Shown here: positions 7,328-16,404 of the stretch, piece by piece
How positions within the stretch are numbered: position 1 is the first letter of the stretch
How the letters are laid out: each line of letters begins with the position of its first letter
Source of the DNA: a bacterium
GTDB lineage: Bacteria; Desulfobacterota; GWC2-55-46
DNA length: 29,660 nucleotides
Direction: 5' to 3'
Assembly (NCBI GenBank): GCA_004298725.1
Contig: SCQA01000281.1
Coordinates: 1 to 29,660, forward strand
Program-made: the position numbers and the translations under genes
Notes under the pieces: generated by a model
Database searches by the model: none
What the model was told of the DNA's origin: nothing
Seen by the model: only the letters and a program-made list of their open reading frames with translations

Positions 7328-8134
7328 TTGCACCCCATTCTCTTTAAATACGGCTTCATTGAGGTTCGCTACTACGGGCTGATGTACGTGGTAGCCATAC
7401 TCACGGCCACGTACATAATAAAGCGCGAGGTCAAAAGAAAAGGCCTGCCGCTTACGAGCGACGAAACCGTAAACTTCATTATGTGGGTTGTCGTCGCGGG
7501 CATAATCGGCGCAAGGGCGTACTACGTCGCGTTCAACCTGAGCTATTATCTGTCAAACCCCGTTGAAATTCCCGCGCTGTGGCACGGCGGCCTTGCCATA
7601 CACGGCGGGCTTATCGGCGGGCTTGTTTTGTCGTGGTTTTACCTCAAAAAACGCTCGGTACTCTTTTGGCGCATGGCGGACGCCGTCGCTCCGGCGCTGA
7701 TACTCGGCCAAACATTCGGCAGGTTCGGCAACTTCATGAACGGCGACGCGCACGGCAGGCCCACGACAATGCCATGGGGCATAATATTTCCCAAGTCAAG
7801 CATAGCCGGAGCCGAATTCCCTGATACGCCCATACACCCGACCATGCTCTACGAGCTTTTTATCAATTTTTCGATATTCCTGTTTATCTGGCTCGCGCTT
7901 CGCAAAAAAAACCACAAGGACGGTTTTATCTTCGCAAGCTACATCGCGCTTTATTCAGCAGGCCGGTTTATCGTGGAGCACTTCCGGGCAGACAGCCTTA
8001 TGGCAGGCCCGTTAAAGGCCGCGCAAATTGTAAGCCTCAGCGTGGCGCTTACAGCCGTTATAATAATAATTTTTAAAAAGCTCTGGTCGCCGCCTGTTGC
8101 GAGTACGTCAAAAAAAAGCAGGGCCAAATTATAA
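7328..8134 (+). CDS. lgt: prolipoprotein diacylglyceryl transferase
   Basis: An inner-membrane enzyme that moves diacylglycerol from phosphatidylglycerol to the lipobox cysteine of prolipoproteins, the first step of lipoprotein maturation. The 268-residue protein has several membrane segments and the family blocks HGGLAIHGGLIGG (86-98), GRFGNFMNGDAHG (131-143), HPTMLYE (170-176) and GRFIVEHFRAD (212-222). The start is TTG at 7328, with AAGGA 7 bases upstream; the next residues, HPILFKYGFIEVRYYG, are the normal Lgt N-terminus. It lies 51 bases after thiG and 23 before thiE in the same direction, so it is probably co-transcribed with the thiamine genes although it has no role in that pathway. 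Confidence 0.96.
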   Translation: MHPILFKYGFIEVRYYGLMYVVAILTATYIIKREVKRKGLPLTSDETVNFIMWVVVAGIIGARAYYVAFNLSYYLSNPVEIPALWHGGLAIHGGLIGGLVLSWFYLKKRSVLFWRMADAVAPALILGQTFGRFGNFMNGDAHGRPTTMPWGIIFPKSSIAGAEFPDTPIHPTMLYELFINFSIFLFIWLALRKKNHKDGFIFASYIALYSAGRFIVEHFRADSLMAGPLKAAQIVSLSVALTAVIIIIFKKLWSPPVASTSKKSRAKL

Positions 8135-8157
8135 CAAGGATAAGTTAGTTTTAACAA

Positions 8158-8804
8158 ATGCCTCAAACAAAACAAAATTTGCCAACGCTATGCCTTATAA
8201 CTGACAGACGCCGATGCGTCGCAGACGGCCTTATTCAAACCGTTGCAAAAGCGCTTACAGCGGGCGTAAGGCTTATTCAACTGCGCGAGAAAGATTTAAG
8301 CGGCAAAGAACTCTTCAAATACGCGGAGGCTCTCAGGGAAGTTACGTTGAAACATGGAGCACTGCTCATAATAAACGGCCGGGCGGACGTAGCCATTGCA
8401 GTAAAGGCTGACGGCGTTCACCTTGGACAAACAGATTATTCGCCAAATGACATTTTACCGTTCGTTCCAAAGGGTTTTATCGTGGGAGTATCAACTCACT
8501 CGAAAGAAGAGGCGATAAAAGCTGAAAAAGACGGCGCGCATTATATAACATTCGGGCCTGTCTGGCCTACGCCTTCAAAGGCAGGATACGGCAAGCCGGT
8601 TGGAATTGAAAAGCTGAGGGAAGTTGTAAAGTCCGTAACCATCCCTGTATTCGCCATAGGCGGGGTGAAAAAACAGAACGTCAATACCGCCCTGATTTCA
8701 GAGGCGCACGGCATTGCAATAATTTCAGCGATTATCGCCGCTGATGATCCGGCGCTAAGCGCCAAAGGCATTATAGAAGAAGCGCGAAAGACAAAGGAGA
8801 CCCA

Positions 8805-8808
<4 letters not shown>
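8158..8808 (+). CDS. thiE: thiamine-phosphate synthase
   Basis: Joins the hydroxymethylpyrimidine diphosphate and thiazole phosphate to give thiamine phosphate. The 216-residue TIM barrel shows LCLITDRR (11-18), VRLIQLREKDLSGKEL (37-52), LLIINGRADVA, ADGVHLGQTDYSP, VSTHSKEEA, ITFGPVWPTPSKAGYG and PVFAIGGV, covering the diphosphate- and substrate-binding loops. Only a distant AAGGA precedes the ATG. Its stop overlaps the thiC start as ATGA, suggesting coupled translation. A shorter TenI-like role is unlikely, as all ThiE blocks are intact. Confidence 0.96.
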
Positions 8809-10076
<1,268 letters not shown>

Positions 10077-10121
10077 ACCATAACGTCATGGCTTAAGGGT
10101 TAAAACCGCTTGTTCTAAAGT

Positions 10122-10478
10122 TCAATGTAGCTCCCTTGGCGTCATAAGGAGCTTGATACCTTCTATTATCTGCTCGATTCTCGCTTGGGATAAACAGCCG
10201 ATCTTTTCAATCAGGTCCGATTTGTCAACCGTAACGATCTGCGATATATTCACAACGCTTTCTTTCTTCAGCCCGCCTTCTCCTTTACGGATGACGACGT
10301 TTCCAGGCGCGTTACCCCTCTTTAAGTTCGACGTAAGGGCACAAACGACAACGGTGCTTATCCTGCTCTCGTTGAATACGTTATTCTGAATTACGATATG
10401 CGGGTGTCTATATCCTGGCTCAGACCCTTTTGGGCTACCGAGCTCAACCCAAAAAATATCACCCTGTTTGATATTCAA
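10122..10478 (-). CDS. MazF/PemK-family mRNA interferase toxin
   Basis: A 118-residue toxin of the MazF/PemK/CcdB-like fold; family members cleave RNA at short sequence sites and are held inactive by the partner antitoxin. Seen: KQGDIFWVELGSPKGSEPGY at residues 4-23, then RHPHIVIQNN, VVVCALTSNLKRG, GNVVIRKGEGGLKKESVVN and the closing helix RIEQIIEGIKLL. Start codon TTG at 10478 overlaps the antitoxin stop (TTGA), so translation is coupled and the toxin is made less than the antitoxin. Its 3' end faces the end of thiC, 45 bases away. Exact cleavage specificity cannot be read from the sequence. Confidence 0.9.
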   Translation of the reverse strand: MNIKQGDIFWVELGSPKGSEPGYRHPHIVIQNNVFNESRISTVVVCALTSNLKRGNAPGNVVIRKGEGGLKKESVVNISQIVTVDKSDLIEKIGCLSQARIEQIIEGIKLLMTPRELH

Positions 10479-10723
10479 TACCGTTGCTTTAATAGCGCGG
10501 CGCGGTAACGTTTTTTTGCCGCTTCTCGAAGCCGCGCCTCTTCAACTGGTTCCGCGTCAAAATAAACCTCGTTCAAGGCGTCAAAAAGTCTTTGTGATTT
10601 TGCTCTCTCGAGAAATTCACTAACAGCCTTGCTAAATATCTCGCTCCTCGAACAATGGCGTTCTTTTGCAAACGCCTCCAATTCCTTAAATATATCATCT
10701 TGCACTGATATGGCTATCTTCAT
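10475..10723 (-). CDS. ribbon-helix-helix antitoxin (MazE-type)
   Basis: An 82-residue protein starting MKIAISVQDDIFKELEAFAK. The first ~45 residues are a ribbon-helix-helix DNA-binding domain (strand KIAISV, then two helices ending SKAVSEFLERAK); the charged C-terminal tail (EPVEEARLREAAKKRYR) would wrap the toxin. It precedes the toxin, with a 4-base overlap. I chose the ATG at 10723 because the domain begins there and a near-consensus promoter ends 6 bases before it. The frame stays open upstream to 11101, but that stretch contains the promoter. Autorepression of the pair is expected from the family. Confidence 0.88.
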   Translation of the reverse strand: MKIAISVQDDIFKELEAFAKERHCSRSEIFSKAVSEFLERAKSQRLFDALNEVYFDAEPVEEARLREAAKKRYRAALLKQRY

Positions 10724-10729
10724 ACTAAT

Positions 10730-10758
10730 AGTATAGCTAAAAGTATTACTTATGTCAA
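10730..10758 (-). promoter_or_regulatory. toxin-antitoxin promoter with palindromic operator candidate
   Basis: On the minus strand TTGACA (10758-10753), 17 bases, then TATACT (10735-10730). Only 6 bases separate the -10 box from the antitoxin ATG, so the mRNA should start at or next to the ATG. The promoter contains repeated ATACT/AGTAT half-sites: ATACT-AAT-AGTAT spans 10722-10734 and AGTATTACT lies at 10742-10750. These are likely binding sites for the ribbon-helix-helix antitoxin. Confidence 0.75.
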
Positions 10759-11240
10759 TACCAGATTGATTGGAAATGTTCTTGCATAAAAGAACCAATT
10801 CAATTGTATGCCCTGTTTTTTCCAAAGATTTAGCAGTGATTTTGAAACTACCATTCTGAAAGAACGGCATTTTTGCGCCAATCACTGCTTTTGATTCTGC
10901 TTTTACCGTCATGCCACTTACTGGTAACGTTTGTGCGACTGTTTGTCTTACCTTCGGGCGTTTACCTGACGGAATTATTGACTGGCGAGAGTGCGGAACT
11001 GACAAAGACAAACGACGCCACTTACGAGATATGCCTCGGCTTTCACCATATAGGAGTTCTTGACTTGAAACAGGCAAAATAAAGCCTGAAATCATATACA
11101 AGCGTTACCCATGTCCATAGGTTAAGGTGTTACCTATGCGCAGGGTGAACAGATATTATAGCAATAGTTTGAAGTCGCAAACAATGCCCGGACGCAACTA
11201 CGATATTCTTGGGTTACACTCCGCTACGCAACCCTGTGCG
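10759..11240. other. gene-free, AT-richer stretch between antitoxin and ftsZ
   Basis: No recognisable gene. Open frames exist on both strands (minus upstream of the antitoxin; plus 10873-11082) but neither has a ribosome-binding site or family motif. At 11103-11140 two related units, GTTACCCATGTCC and GTTACCTATGCGC, lie head to tail and resemble insertion-sequence ends. GGGTT/AACCC at 11211-11234 is a hairpin just past the ftsZ stop without a T-run. Confidence 0.45.
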
Positions 11241-12410
11241 TCAATCCGCCTGTTTTCTAAGAAACGTCGGCGTGTCGTAACAGTCTTCATCGTCCATATT
11301 GAAGCCGCCGAGCTTTCCAAGGCGCTTTATCTCGCCGTGCTTAAGCTCCGCGTATTTCTCTCTTCTTATAACGGTCGGCACGTCAAGGTCTTCAACTATA
11401 ACTGCGTTTGAAAAGGCCTCTTTTATTGGTTTTCCTTTTCTCGCGTCTTCTTCCTTCCCGAACCCTGTCGCTATTACGGTCACGCGCACGTCCTCGCCCA
11501 TATTCTCGTCAATGACTGCGCCGAATATTATATGCACGTCTTTATGCGCCTCTTGACTGATAAGGGTAGAGGCCTCGTCCACTTCGTGTATGGTCATTTC
11601 CGACGAGCCGGTGATGTTTATTAAAACTCCCCGTGCGCCGTTTATGGATATATCTTCAAGAAGCGGCGATGATATGGCCTTTCTCGCGGCCTCTTCTGCC
11701 CTGTTTTCACCCCGCGCCACGCCTGAACCCATAAGCGCAAGGCCCATCTCGGACATAATCGTCTTTACGTCCGCGAAGTCAACGTTTACAATTCCCGGTA
11801 TGGTTATAACGTCGGAAATTCCCTTTACCGCCTGAAAGAGCACTTCATCCGCCTTTTTGAACGCGTCTTTAAAACCCATGTTTTTTCCGGCAACCGAGAG
11901 AAGCCTCTGGTTCGGAATGGTTATAACGGTGTCTACGGCCTCCTTAAGCCGCCTGAAGCCGTCATCGGCCTGCCGCATCTTTTTACTGCCCTCGAACGCG
12001 AATGGCTTGGTAACCACTGCCACGACAAGCGCTCCGGTTTCCCTCGCTATTTCAGCGATAACCGGGCCTGCCCCCGTGCCAGTGCCGCCTCCCATGCCGG
12101 CGGCTATGAATACCATGTCTGCCCCGGCAAGGGCTTCTTTTATCGTCTCCTTGCTTTCAAGGGCCGCGTTTCTACCGACATCCGGGTTTGCGCCAGCGCC
12201 GAGGCCTTTGGTAAGAGAGACCCCTAATTGAATTTTTACACCGGCTCCGGACTTGGCAAGCGCCTGAACGTCGGTATTGGCCGCGATAAACTCAACGCCT
12301 TCAAGGCCGCACTCAATCATGGTGTTAACCGCATTTCCTCCGCACCCGCCCACGCCCACGACCTTAAGCTTTGCTCCGCGGTTGAAACTCTCTTCCATGT
12401 CAAATACCAT
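11241..12410 (-). CDS. ftsZ: cell division protein FtsZ
   Basis: The tubulin-like GTPase that forms the Z ring at mid-cell. The 389 residues carry the nucleotide-binding blocks VVGVGGCGGNAVNTMI (17-32), FIAANTDVQAL, the tubulin signature GGGTGTG (107-113), PFAFEGSKK, the T7-loop region NVDFADVKTIM that completes the neighbour's GTPase site, and the C-terminal conserved peptide TPTFLRKQAD, which binds FtsA. I start at ATG 12410, 5 bases after a perfect GGAGG; the GTG six bases upstream lies inside that site and cannot be the start. Last gene of the dcw cluster, 74 bases after ftsA. Confidence 0.98.
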   Translation of the reverse strand: MVFDMEESFNRGAKLKVVGVGGCGGNAVNTMIECGLEGVEFIAANTDVQALAKSGAGVKIQLGVSLTKGLGAGANPDVGRNAALESKETIKEALAGADMVFIAAGMGGGTGTGAGPVIAEIARETGALVVAVVTKPFAFEGSKKMRQADDGFRRLKEAVDTVITIPNQRLLSVAGKNMGFKDAFKKADEVLFQAVKGISDVITIPGIVNVDFADVKTIMSEMGLALMGSGVARGENRAEEAARKAISSPLLEDISINGARGVLINITGSSEMTIHEVDEASTLISQEAHKDVHIIFGAVIDENMGEDVRVTVIATGFGKEEDARKGKPIKEAFSNAVIVEDLDVPTVIRREKYAELKHGEIKRLGKLGGFNMDDEDCYDTPTFLRKQAD

Positions 12411-12484
12411 AGCCACCTCCTGATTATTTGTTTACCGGTTTGAAGCCTCGCGCTGTTACTGCTGAAAACGCCGCCGCGCCTTAA

Positions 12485-13711
12485 TCAAAAAAAGTCATTT
12501 ATCCAGCCCTTCATTCTCGCCGTAAGCTTATTGAATATATTCTCCGAGCCTTTTTGAAATTCCGTGCCGCTTAAGTGCTTGCTTCCATAACGGATTAACC
12601 CTACTCCGGTTGAATACATCGGGCTGTTGACCACGTCAACAAGACCGGTTATGCCGGAAGGAAGGCCGCGCCTTACAGGCAGGTCGAAGACCTGCTCCGC
12701 AAGCTCGATTATGCCTGGCATGGCGGCGGTGCCGCCGGTTAGCACCACGCCGCTTGTAATCAGCGAACTGTAGCCCGATTTGACAATCTCGCGTTTTACA
12801 AGCTCGAATATCTCCTCAAGCCTCGGCTCTATTATTTCGCAAAGCGTCTGCCTTGAAACGCTCTTCTGTTTCGAGCCGCCGACGCTTTGCACGTCTATTA
12901 CATCGTCTTTCGACACAAGCGCCGTCATGGCGTTGCCGTAGTCCTTCTTTATCTTTTCAGCCTCGCCTGTCGAGGTTCTAAGCCCAACGGAAATATCTCC
13001 TGTAACCTGATTGCCCCCAAGCGCTATGACAGTCGTGTATTTTATGGCGCCGTTATGGTAGAGCGCTATATCCGTTGTGCCGCCGCCGATGTCAACAAGC
13101 ACCACGCCTATTTCCCTTTCGTCCTGACTTAGCACCGCCTCGCTTGAGGCTATCTGCTGAAGCGCGATGTCTTCAACGTCAAGGCCGGCCTTGTTGGCGC
13201 ATTTGACAATATTCTGAGCGGACGTTACAGCCGCTGTGACTATATGCACCTTCACCTCAAGGCGTATGCCAATCATGCCGAGCGGCTCGAGTATGCCCTC
13301 CTGGTCGTCAACGATATACTCCTGAGGTATTACGTGTATTACCTCCCTGTCCGGCGGTATGACAATGGCCTGAGCCGCCTCTATCACGCGCTCCACGTCC
13401 GCGGGTGTTATCTCGCGGTTCTTTATAGCTATTACGCCGTGGCTGTTAAAAGCCCTTATGTGGCCGCCCGCTATGCCGCAGTAAACCTTGTTTATTTCGC
13501 ACCCCGCCATCAGCTCGGCTTCTTTTACGGCCTTTCTTATTGACTCAACCGTGCTTTCTATGTTTACCACGACGCCTTTTCGAAGCCCCTTTGACGGGTG
13601 CGTACCGATGCCGATTATCTCTATCGAATCCTTGAGCTTTTCACCCGCTATGGCGCATATCTTAGTGGTGCCGATGTCAAGCCCTACAATTATGTTCTCT
13701 CTTTTAGCCAT
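12485..13711 (-). CDS. ftsA: cell division protein FtsA
   Basis: An actin-like ATPase that tethers FtsZ to the membrane and activates septal synthesis. The 408 residues show the phosphate-1 loop VGLDIGTTKICAIAGE (9-24), the SHS2/1C region including KVYCGIAGGHIRAFNSHG, the phosphate-2 block VLVDIGGGTTDIALYH, the adenosine block GVVLTGGTAAMPG, and a C-terminal amphipathic tail (NKLTARMKGWINDFF) that inserts into the membrane. The ATG follows the ftsQ stop directly (TAGATG), so translation is probably coupled. It pairs with ftsZ immediately downstream, the usual order. Confidence 0.98.
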   Translation of the reverse strand: MAKRENIIVGLDIGTTKICAIAGEKLKDSIEIIGIGTHPSKGLRKGVVVNIESTVESIRKAVKEAELMAGCEINKVYCGIAGGHIRAFNSHGVIAIKNREITPADVERVIEAAQAIVIPPDREVIHVIPQEYIVDDQEGILEPLGMIGIRLEVKVHIVTAAVTSAQNIVKCANKAGLDVEDIALQQIASSEAVLSQDEREIGVVLVDIGGGTTDIALYHNGAIKYTTVIALGGNQVTGDISVGLRTSTGEAEKIKKDYGNAMTALVSKDDVIDVQSVGGSKQKSVSRQTLCEIIEPRLEEIFELVKREIVKSGYSSLITSGVVLTGGTAAMPGIIELAEQVFDLPVRRGLPSGITGLVDVVNSPMYSTGVGLIRYGSKHLSGTEFQKGSENIFNKLTARMKGWINDFF

Positions 13712-14530
13712 CTATATAGCACCGCCTTCTTTTAAGACTTTTGACTTAAATCTTACTATCGCCTCAGGGCTCCGCGTGAGATCCATGGTCTCGATCCCCT
13801 GCAAAACGCCGCCCCTCGAACCGGCGACGCGCTCAAAGTTTATAAGCTTCTCCTCAAAATTGCCCATGCCCACGTCAAGCCTTACCCCGTCTTCAAGCGT
13901 GTATATTGAAAATCCGTAAACCGGGTCGATGTGTATCTCGGATACCGCCTGCGCGTTAAAGCCTTTTCTTGTTCTGAGTACACCGAGAAGTTCCATGAAC
14001 CCCTCCTGAAGGCCGCCGGAACGCATAAAGTCCGTGTTAAGCCCGGTTATCACCGGAAGGTCCATTGCGTCTTCATGCGAGGCTTTTTTAAATATCGCTC
14101 CATTAACGTCCATTAAAAAAAGCCCGTCCATTCTTACAATAGCCGCAGGCACTCTCTCCTGTATTAAAATATCAACCGTGCCCGGATAACGCCTTTTCAC
14201 GCTTGCTGAAAATATCCACGGGCTTTTCTTAAGTTTTTCCTCCGCGCCCTTAACGCTGAAGGACAATATATTTTGTCCGGCCCCTATGCCCGAAGCCTCA
14301 AGAACTTCCTTTTTTGAAGCATGGTTGGCTCCGGTTATTTTTACGCTCGTCACGGCCAGATACTTCGTTGTAGTAACCTCTCTATATGCCAAAAACCCGC
14401 TAATTCCGGCAAGCGGCACGGCCAGAATTACCAGCGTCAGCTTTAAATAACAGGCAAAAAACCTTTTTGCCCTCCTCAAAAACGGCTCTTTCAGCCTTTT
14501 ATTTCTTCTTGCTCCCCTGTTTATACGCAT
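13712..14530 (-). CDS. ftsQ: cell division protein FtsQ
   Basis: A bitopic divisome protein that links cytoplasmic and periplasmic division factors (FtsB/FtsL). The 272 residues contain a basic cytoplasmic N-terminus (RRNKRLKEPFLRRAKR), one membrane segment (about 28-49), a POTRA domain beginning VTSVKITGANHASKKEVLEA (about 60-130, ending VDILIQERVPAAIV) and the FtsQ beta domain with GAIFKKA and DLPVITGL. ATG start. It lies 15 bases after ddl and directly abuts ftsA, the normal ddl-ftsQ-ftsA order. Confidence 0.93.
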   Translation of the reverse strand: MRINRGARRNKRLKEPFLRRAKRFFACYLKLTLVILAVPLAGISGFLAYREVTTTKYLAVTSVKITGANHASKKEVLEASGIGAGQNILSFSVKGAEEKLKKSPWIFSASVKRRYPGTVDILIQERVPAAIVRMDGLFLMDVNGAIFKKASHEDAMDLPVITGLNTDFMRSGGLQEGFMELLGVLRTRKGFNAQAVSEIHIDPVYGFSIYTLEDGVRLDVGMGNFEEKLINFERVAGSRGGVLQGIETMDLTRSPEAIVRFKSKVLKEGGAI

Positions 14531-14545
14531 ATGCCTATTAAACCT

Positions 14546-15475
14546 TCAAAACTTGCCTGTTGACGCTCCCATAAGCATCCTTTCAACAAGCCCCTTATAA
14601 GTTATGCCGACGGCGGCGGCGGCCTTTGGAAAGAGGCTAAGCTCCGTAAGCCCGGGCACTGTATTCACCTCAAGCACGTAAGGCAACCCTCTTTTACTCA
14701 GCATTATGTCCACCCTTGCCGCGCCCGAACACCCAAGCGCGTTGTACGCCAAAAGCGCCTGACGCTTTACCTCCGCCTCTGCGCTTTTTTTGAGCTTGGC
14801 AGGCACTACAAAGTCCGTCATACCGGACGTATATTTGGCTTTATAGTCGTAAAGCCCGCCTTTGGGGCGTATCTCTATTACCGGAAGCGCTTCTTTATCA
14901 AGCACCGCCACGGTCAGCTCCCTGCCTTCGATAAATTCCTCAATTACAACGCCGGAGCCGTATGCCTTTGCCGCAGTAACCGCGGCCTTCAGCCCGGCCT
15001 TTTTTCTTACAACACTTATGCCTATTGCCGAGCCTTGACCTGCCGGCTTCACCATAAGCGGTAATTTAAATTTGCCTGTGCCGGTTGACAGTTTCGGCGT
15101 GCGAATGCCGTGATACTCGAAAATCTTCTTCGCCGTCAGCTTGTCCATGGCAATGCTCGACGCCCTCACTCCGCTTCCGGTATATGGAATACCCATCACC
15201 TCCAGAAGCCCCTGTACGCAACCGTCCTCTCCAAAGCGCCCATGAAGCGCGATAAACGCCGTCTTTATGCCCTCTTCAGCCACGCGCGCCGGAAGGTCGG
15301 CTCCGGCGTCAATGGCCGAGACCGTGTAGCCTAAATCGAGCAAAGCGTTTAGAACCGCCGTGCCCGTGCGAAGCGAAATCTCGCGCTCCTCGGATACGCC
15401 GCCCATAAGCACGCCGACCTTCTTCTTTTTTGAAAGACCGCCCGTATTGGCCGCCTTGGCAATTTCAGTCTTCAC
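14546..15475 (-). CDS. ddl: D-alanine--D-alanine ligase
   Basis: An ATP-grasp enzyme that makes the D-Ala-D-Ala dipeptide added by MurF. The 309 residues show KVGVLMGGVSEEREISLRTG (19-38), AFIALHGRFGEDGCVQGLLE, GIPYTGSGVRASSIAMDK, the ATP-grasp lysine stretch PLMVKPAGQGSAIGISVV, VIEEFIEGRELTVAVL, and the metal-binding end YVLEVNTVPGLTELSLFPKA. The start is GTG at 15475, inside the last codons of murB (11-base overlap) with AAGGTG upstream; no better start exists before the first conserved strand. The N-terminal ~18 residues are variable. Confidence 0.96.
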   Translation of the reverse strand: MKTEIAKAANTGGLSKKKKVGVLMGGVSEEREISLRTGTAVLNALLDLGYTVSAIDAGADLPARVAEEGIKTAFIALHGRFGEDGCVQGLLEVMGIPYTGSGVRASSIAMDKLTAKKIFEYHGIRTPKLSTGTGKFKLPLMVKPAGQGSAIGISVVRKKAGLKAAVTAAKAYGSGVVIEEFIEGRELTVAVLDKEALPVIEIRPKGGLYDYKAKYTSGMTDFVVPAKLKKSAEAEVKRQALLAYNALGCSGAARVDIMLSKRGLPYVLEVNTVPGLTELSLFPKAAAAVGITYKGLVERMLMGASTGKF

Positions 15476-16388
15476 CGAGCACCTTTATTTCCGGCTCAAG
15501 CAGAACGCCTGTTTTGGCGTAGACCTTGTCACGTATTTCCGCCATGAGCGTAAGCACGTCTTTTGCCTTTGCGCCGTCATCGTTTACTATGTAATTAGCG
15601 TGCGCCTCGCTGACCTTGGCTCCGCCAAGCCGCATACCCTTAAACCCTGCTTCTTCTATAAGCTTTCCGGCGCTTAACCCTTCCGGGTTTTTAAATATTG
15701 ACCCAGCGCTCGGTGACGTAATCTGGGCCGAGGCTTTTCTGCGTTCCCTAAACTCTTTTATCTTCTCGCCTATTTCTTCGGGCGTTCTGCTGACGAAACT
15801 CATATGTGCCCGGACGATAACCGCGCCCCTGGGCATCTCGGCGCGCCTGTATGAAAAATTAAGCTCGGTTTTTGATAAAAAACCGCGCTGTCCTTTTTTA
15901 CCGGCAATCTCAACGCCGTCAACAACATCCTTCATTTCGCCGCCGTACGCGCCCGCGTTCATCGCAACTCCGCCGCCCACGGTACCGGGTATGCCGCAGG
16001 CGAATTCAAGCCCGCCAAGCCCGCGTTCCTTGCAACCGTTTAAAAGCTGGCTAAGCTTGACCCCGGCGCCCACCACGGCCTTTGTTTTATCGAGCCATGT
16101 AATGCCGTTAAAACCCTCGGTCATATTTATGACTATGCCCCTTATGCCGTTGTCCCTGACAAGCAAATTAGTGCCCGCGCCGATTATATAAAACTGAAAG
16201 CCCTTGGCCTCGGCAAACTGAATCAGATCTTTAAGGTCGGCCTCGTCCTGCGGAAACGCCATAACATCGGCACTACCGCCGATATTAAGCGACGTATGCG
16301 CTGACATAGGCACGTTAAAGAGTACCTTACCCTTGAAGCGCTGTATGAAGAAGAGCGTAAATTGCGTGCCGCCTTTTTGTTCCGCCAC
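15465..16388 (-). CDS. murB: UDP-N-acetylmuramate dehydrogenase
   Basis: An FAD enzyme that reduces UDP-GlcNAc-enolpyruvate to UDP-MurNAc. The 307 residues contain the FAD block FYIIGAGTNLLVRDNGIRG (66-84), VGAGVKLSQLL, GLEFACGIPGTVGGGVAMNAGAYG in two adjoining parts, the SYRRAEM turn with its tyrosine, and SPSAGSIFKNPEG with the catalytic serine; this is the shorter, type II-like form. GTG start at 16388 with AAGG about 9 bases upstream, 16 bases after murC. It overlaps ddl by 11 bases. Confidence 0.96.
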   Translation of the reverse strand: MAEQKGGTQFTLFFIQRFKGKVLFNVPMSAHTSLNIGGSADVMAFPQDEADLKDLIQFAEAKGFQFYIIGAGTNLLVRDNGIRGIVINMTEGFNGITWLDKTKAVVGAGVKLSQLLNGCKERGLGGLEFACGIPGTVGGGVAMNAGAYGGEMKDVVDGVEIAGKKGQRGFLSKTELNFSYRRAEMPRGAVIVRAHMSFVSRTPEEIGEKIKEFRERRKASAQITSPSAGSIFKNPEGLSAGKLIEEAGFKGMRLGGAKVSEAHANYIVNDDGAKAKDVLTLMAEIRDKVYAKTGVLLEPEIKVLGED

Positions 16389-16404
16389 GTAGCCGCCTTG
16401 TTTT

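Noticed and set aside
10873..11082. Plus-strand 69-residue open frame
   Set aside because: No ribosome-binding site and nothing recognisable; it lies antisense to the extension above.
10724..11101. 126-residue N-terminal extension of the antitoxin
   Set aside because: The frame is open, but it runs across the near-consensus promoter, lacks a ribosome-binding site and shows no family motif.
11211..11234. Terminator for the dcw operon after ftsZ
   Set aside because: GGGTT/AACCC pair, but the stem is about 5 bp, the loop is long and no T-run follows on the minus strand.
12411..12416. GTG start of ftsZ at 12416
   Set aside because: The codon lies within the GGAGG ribosome-binding site that serves the ATG at 12410.
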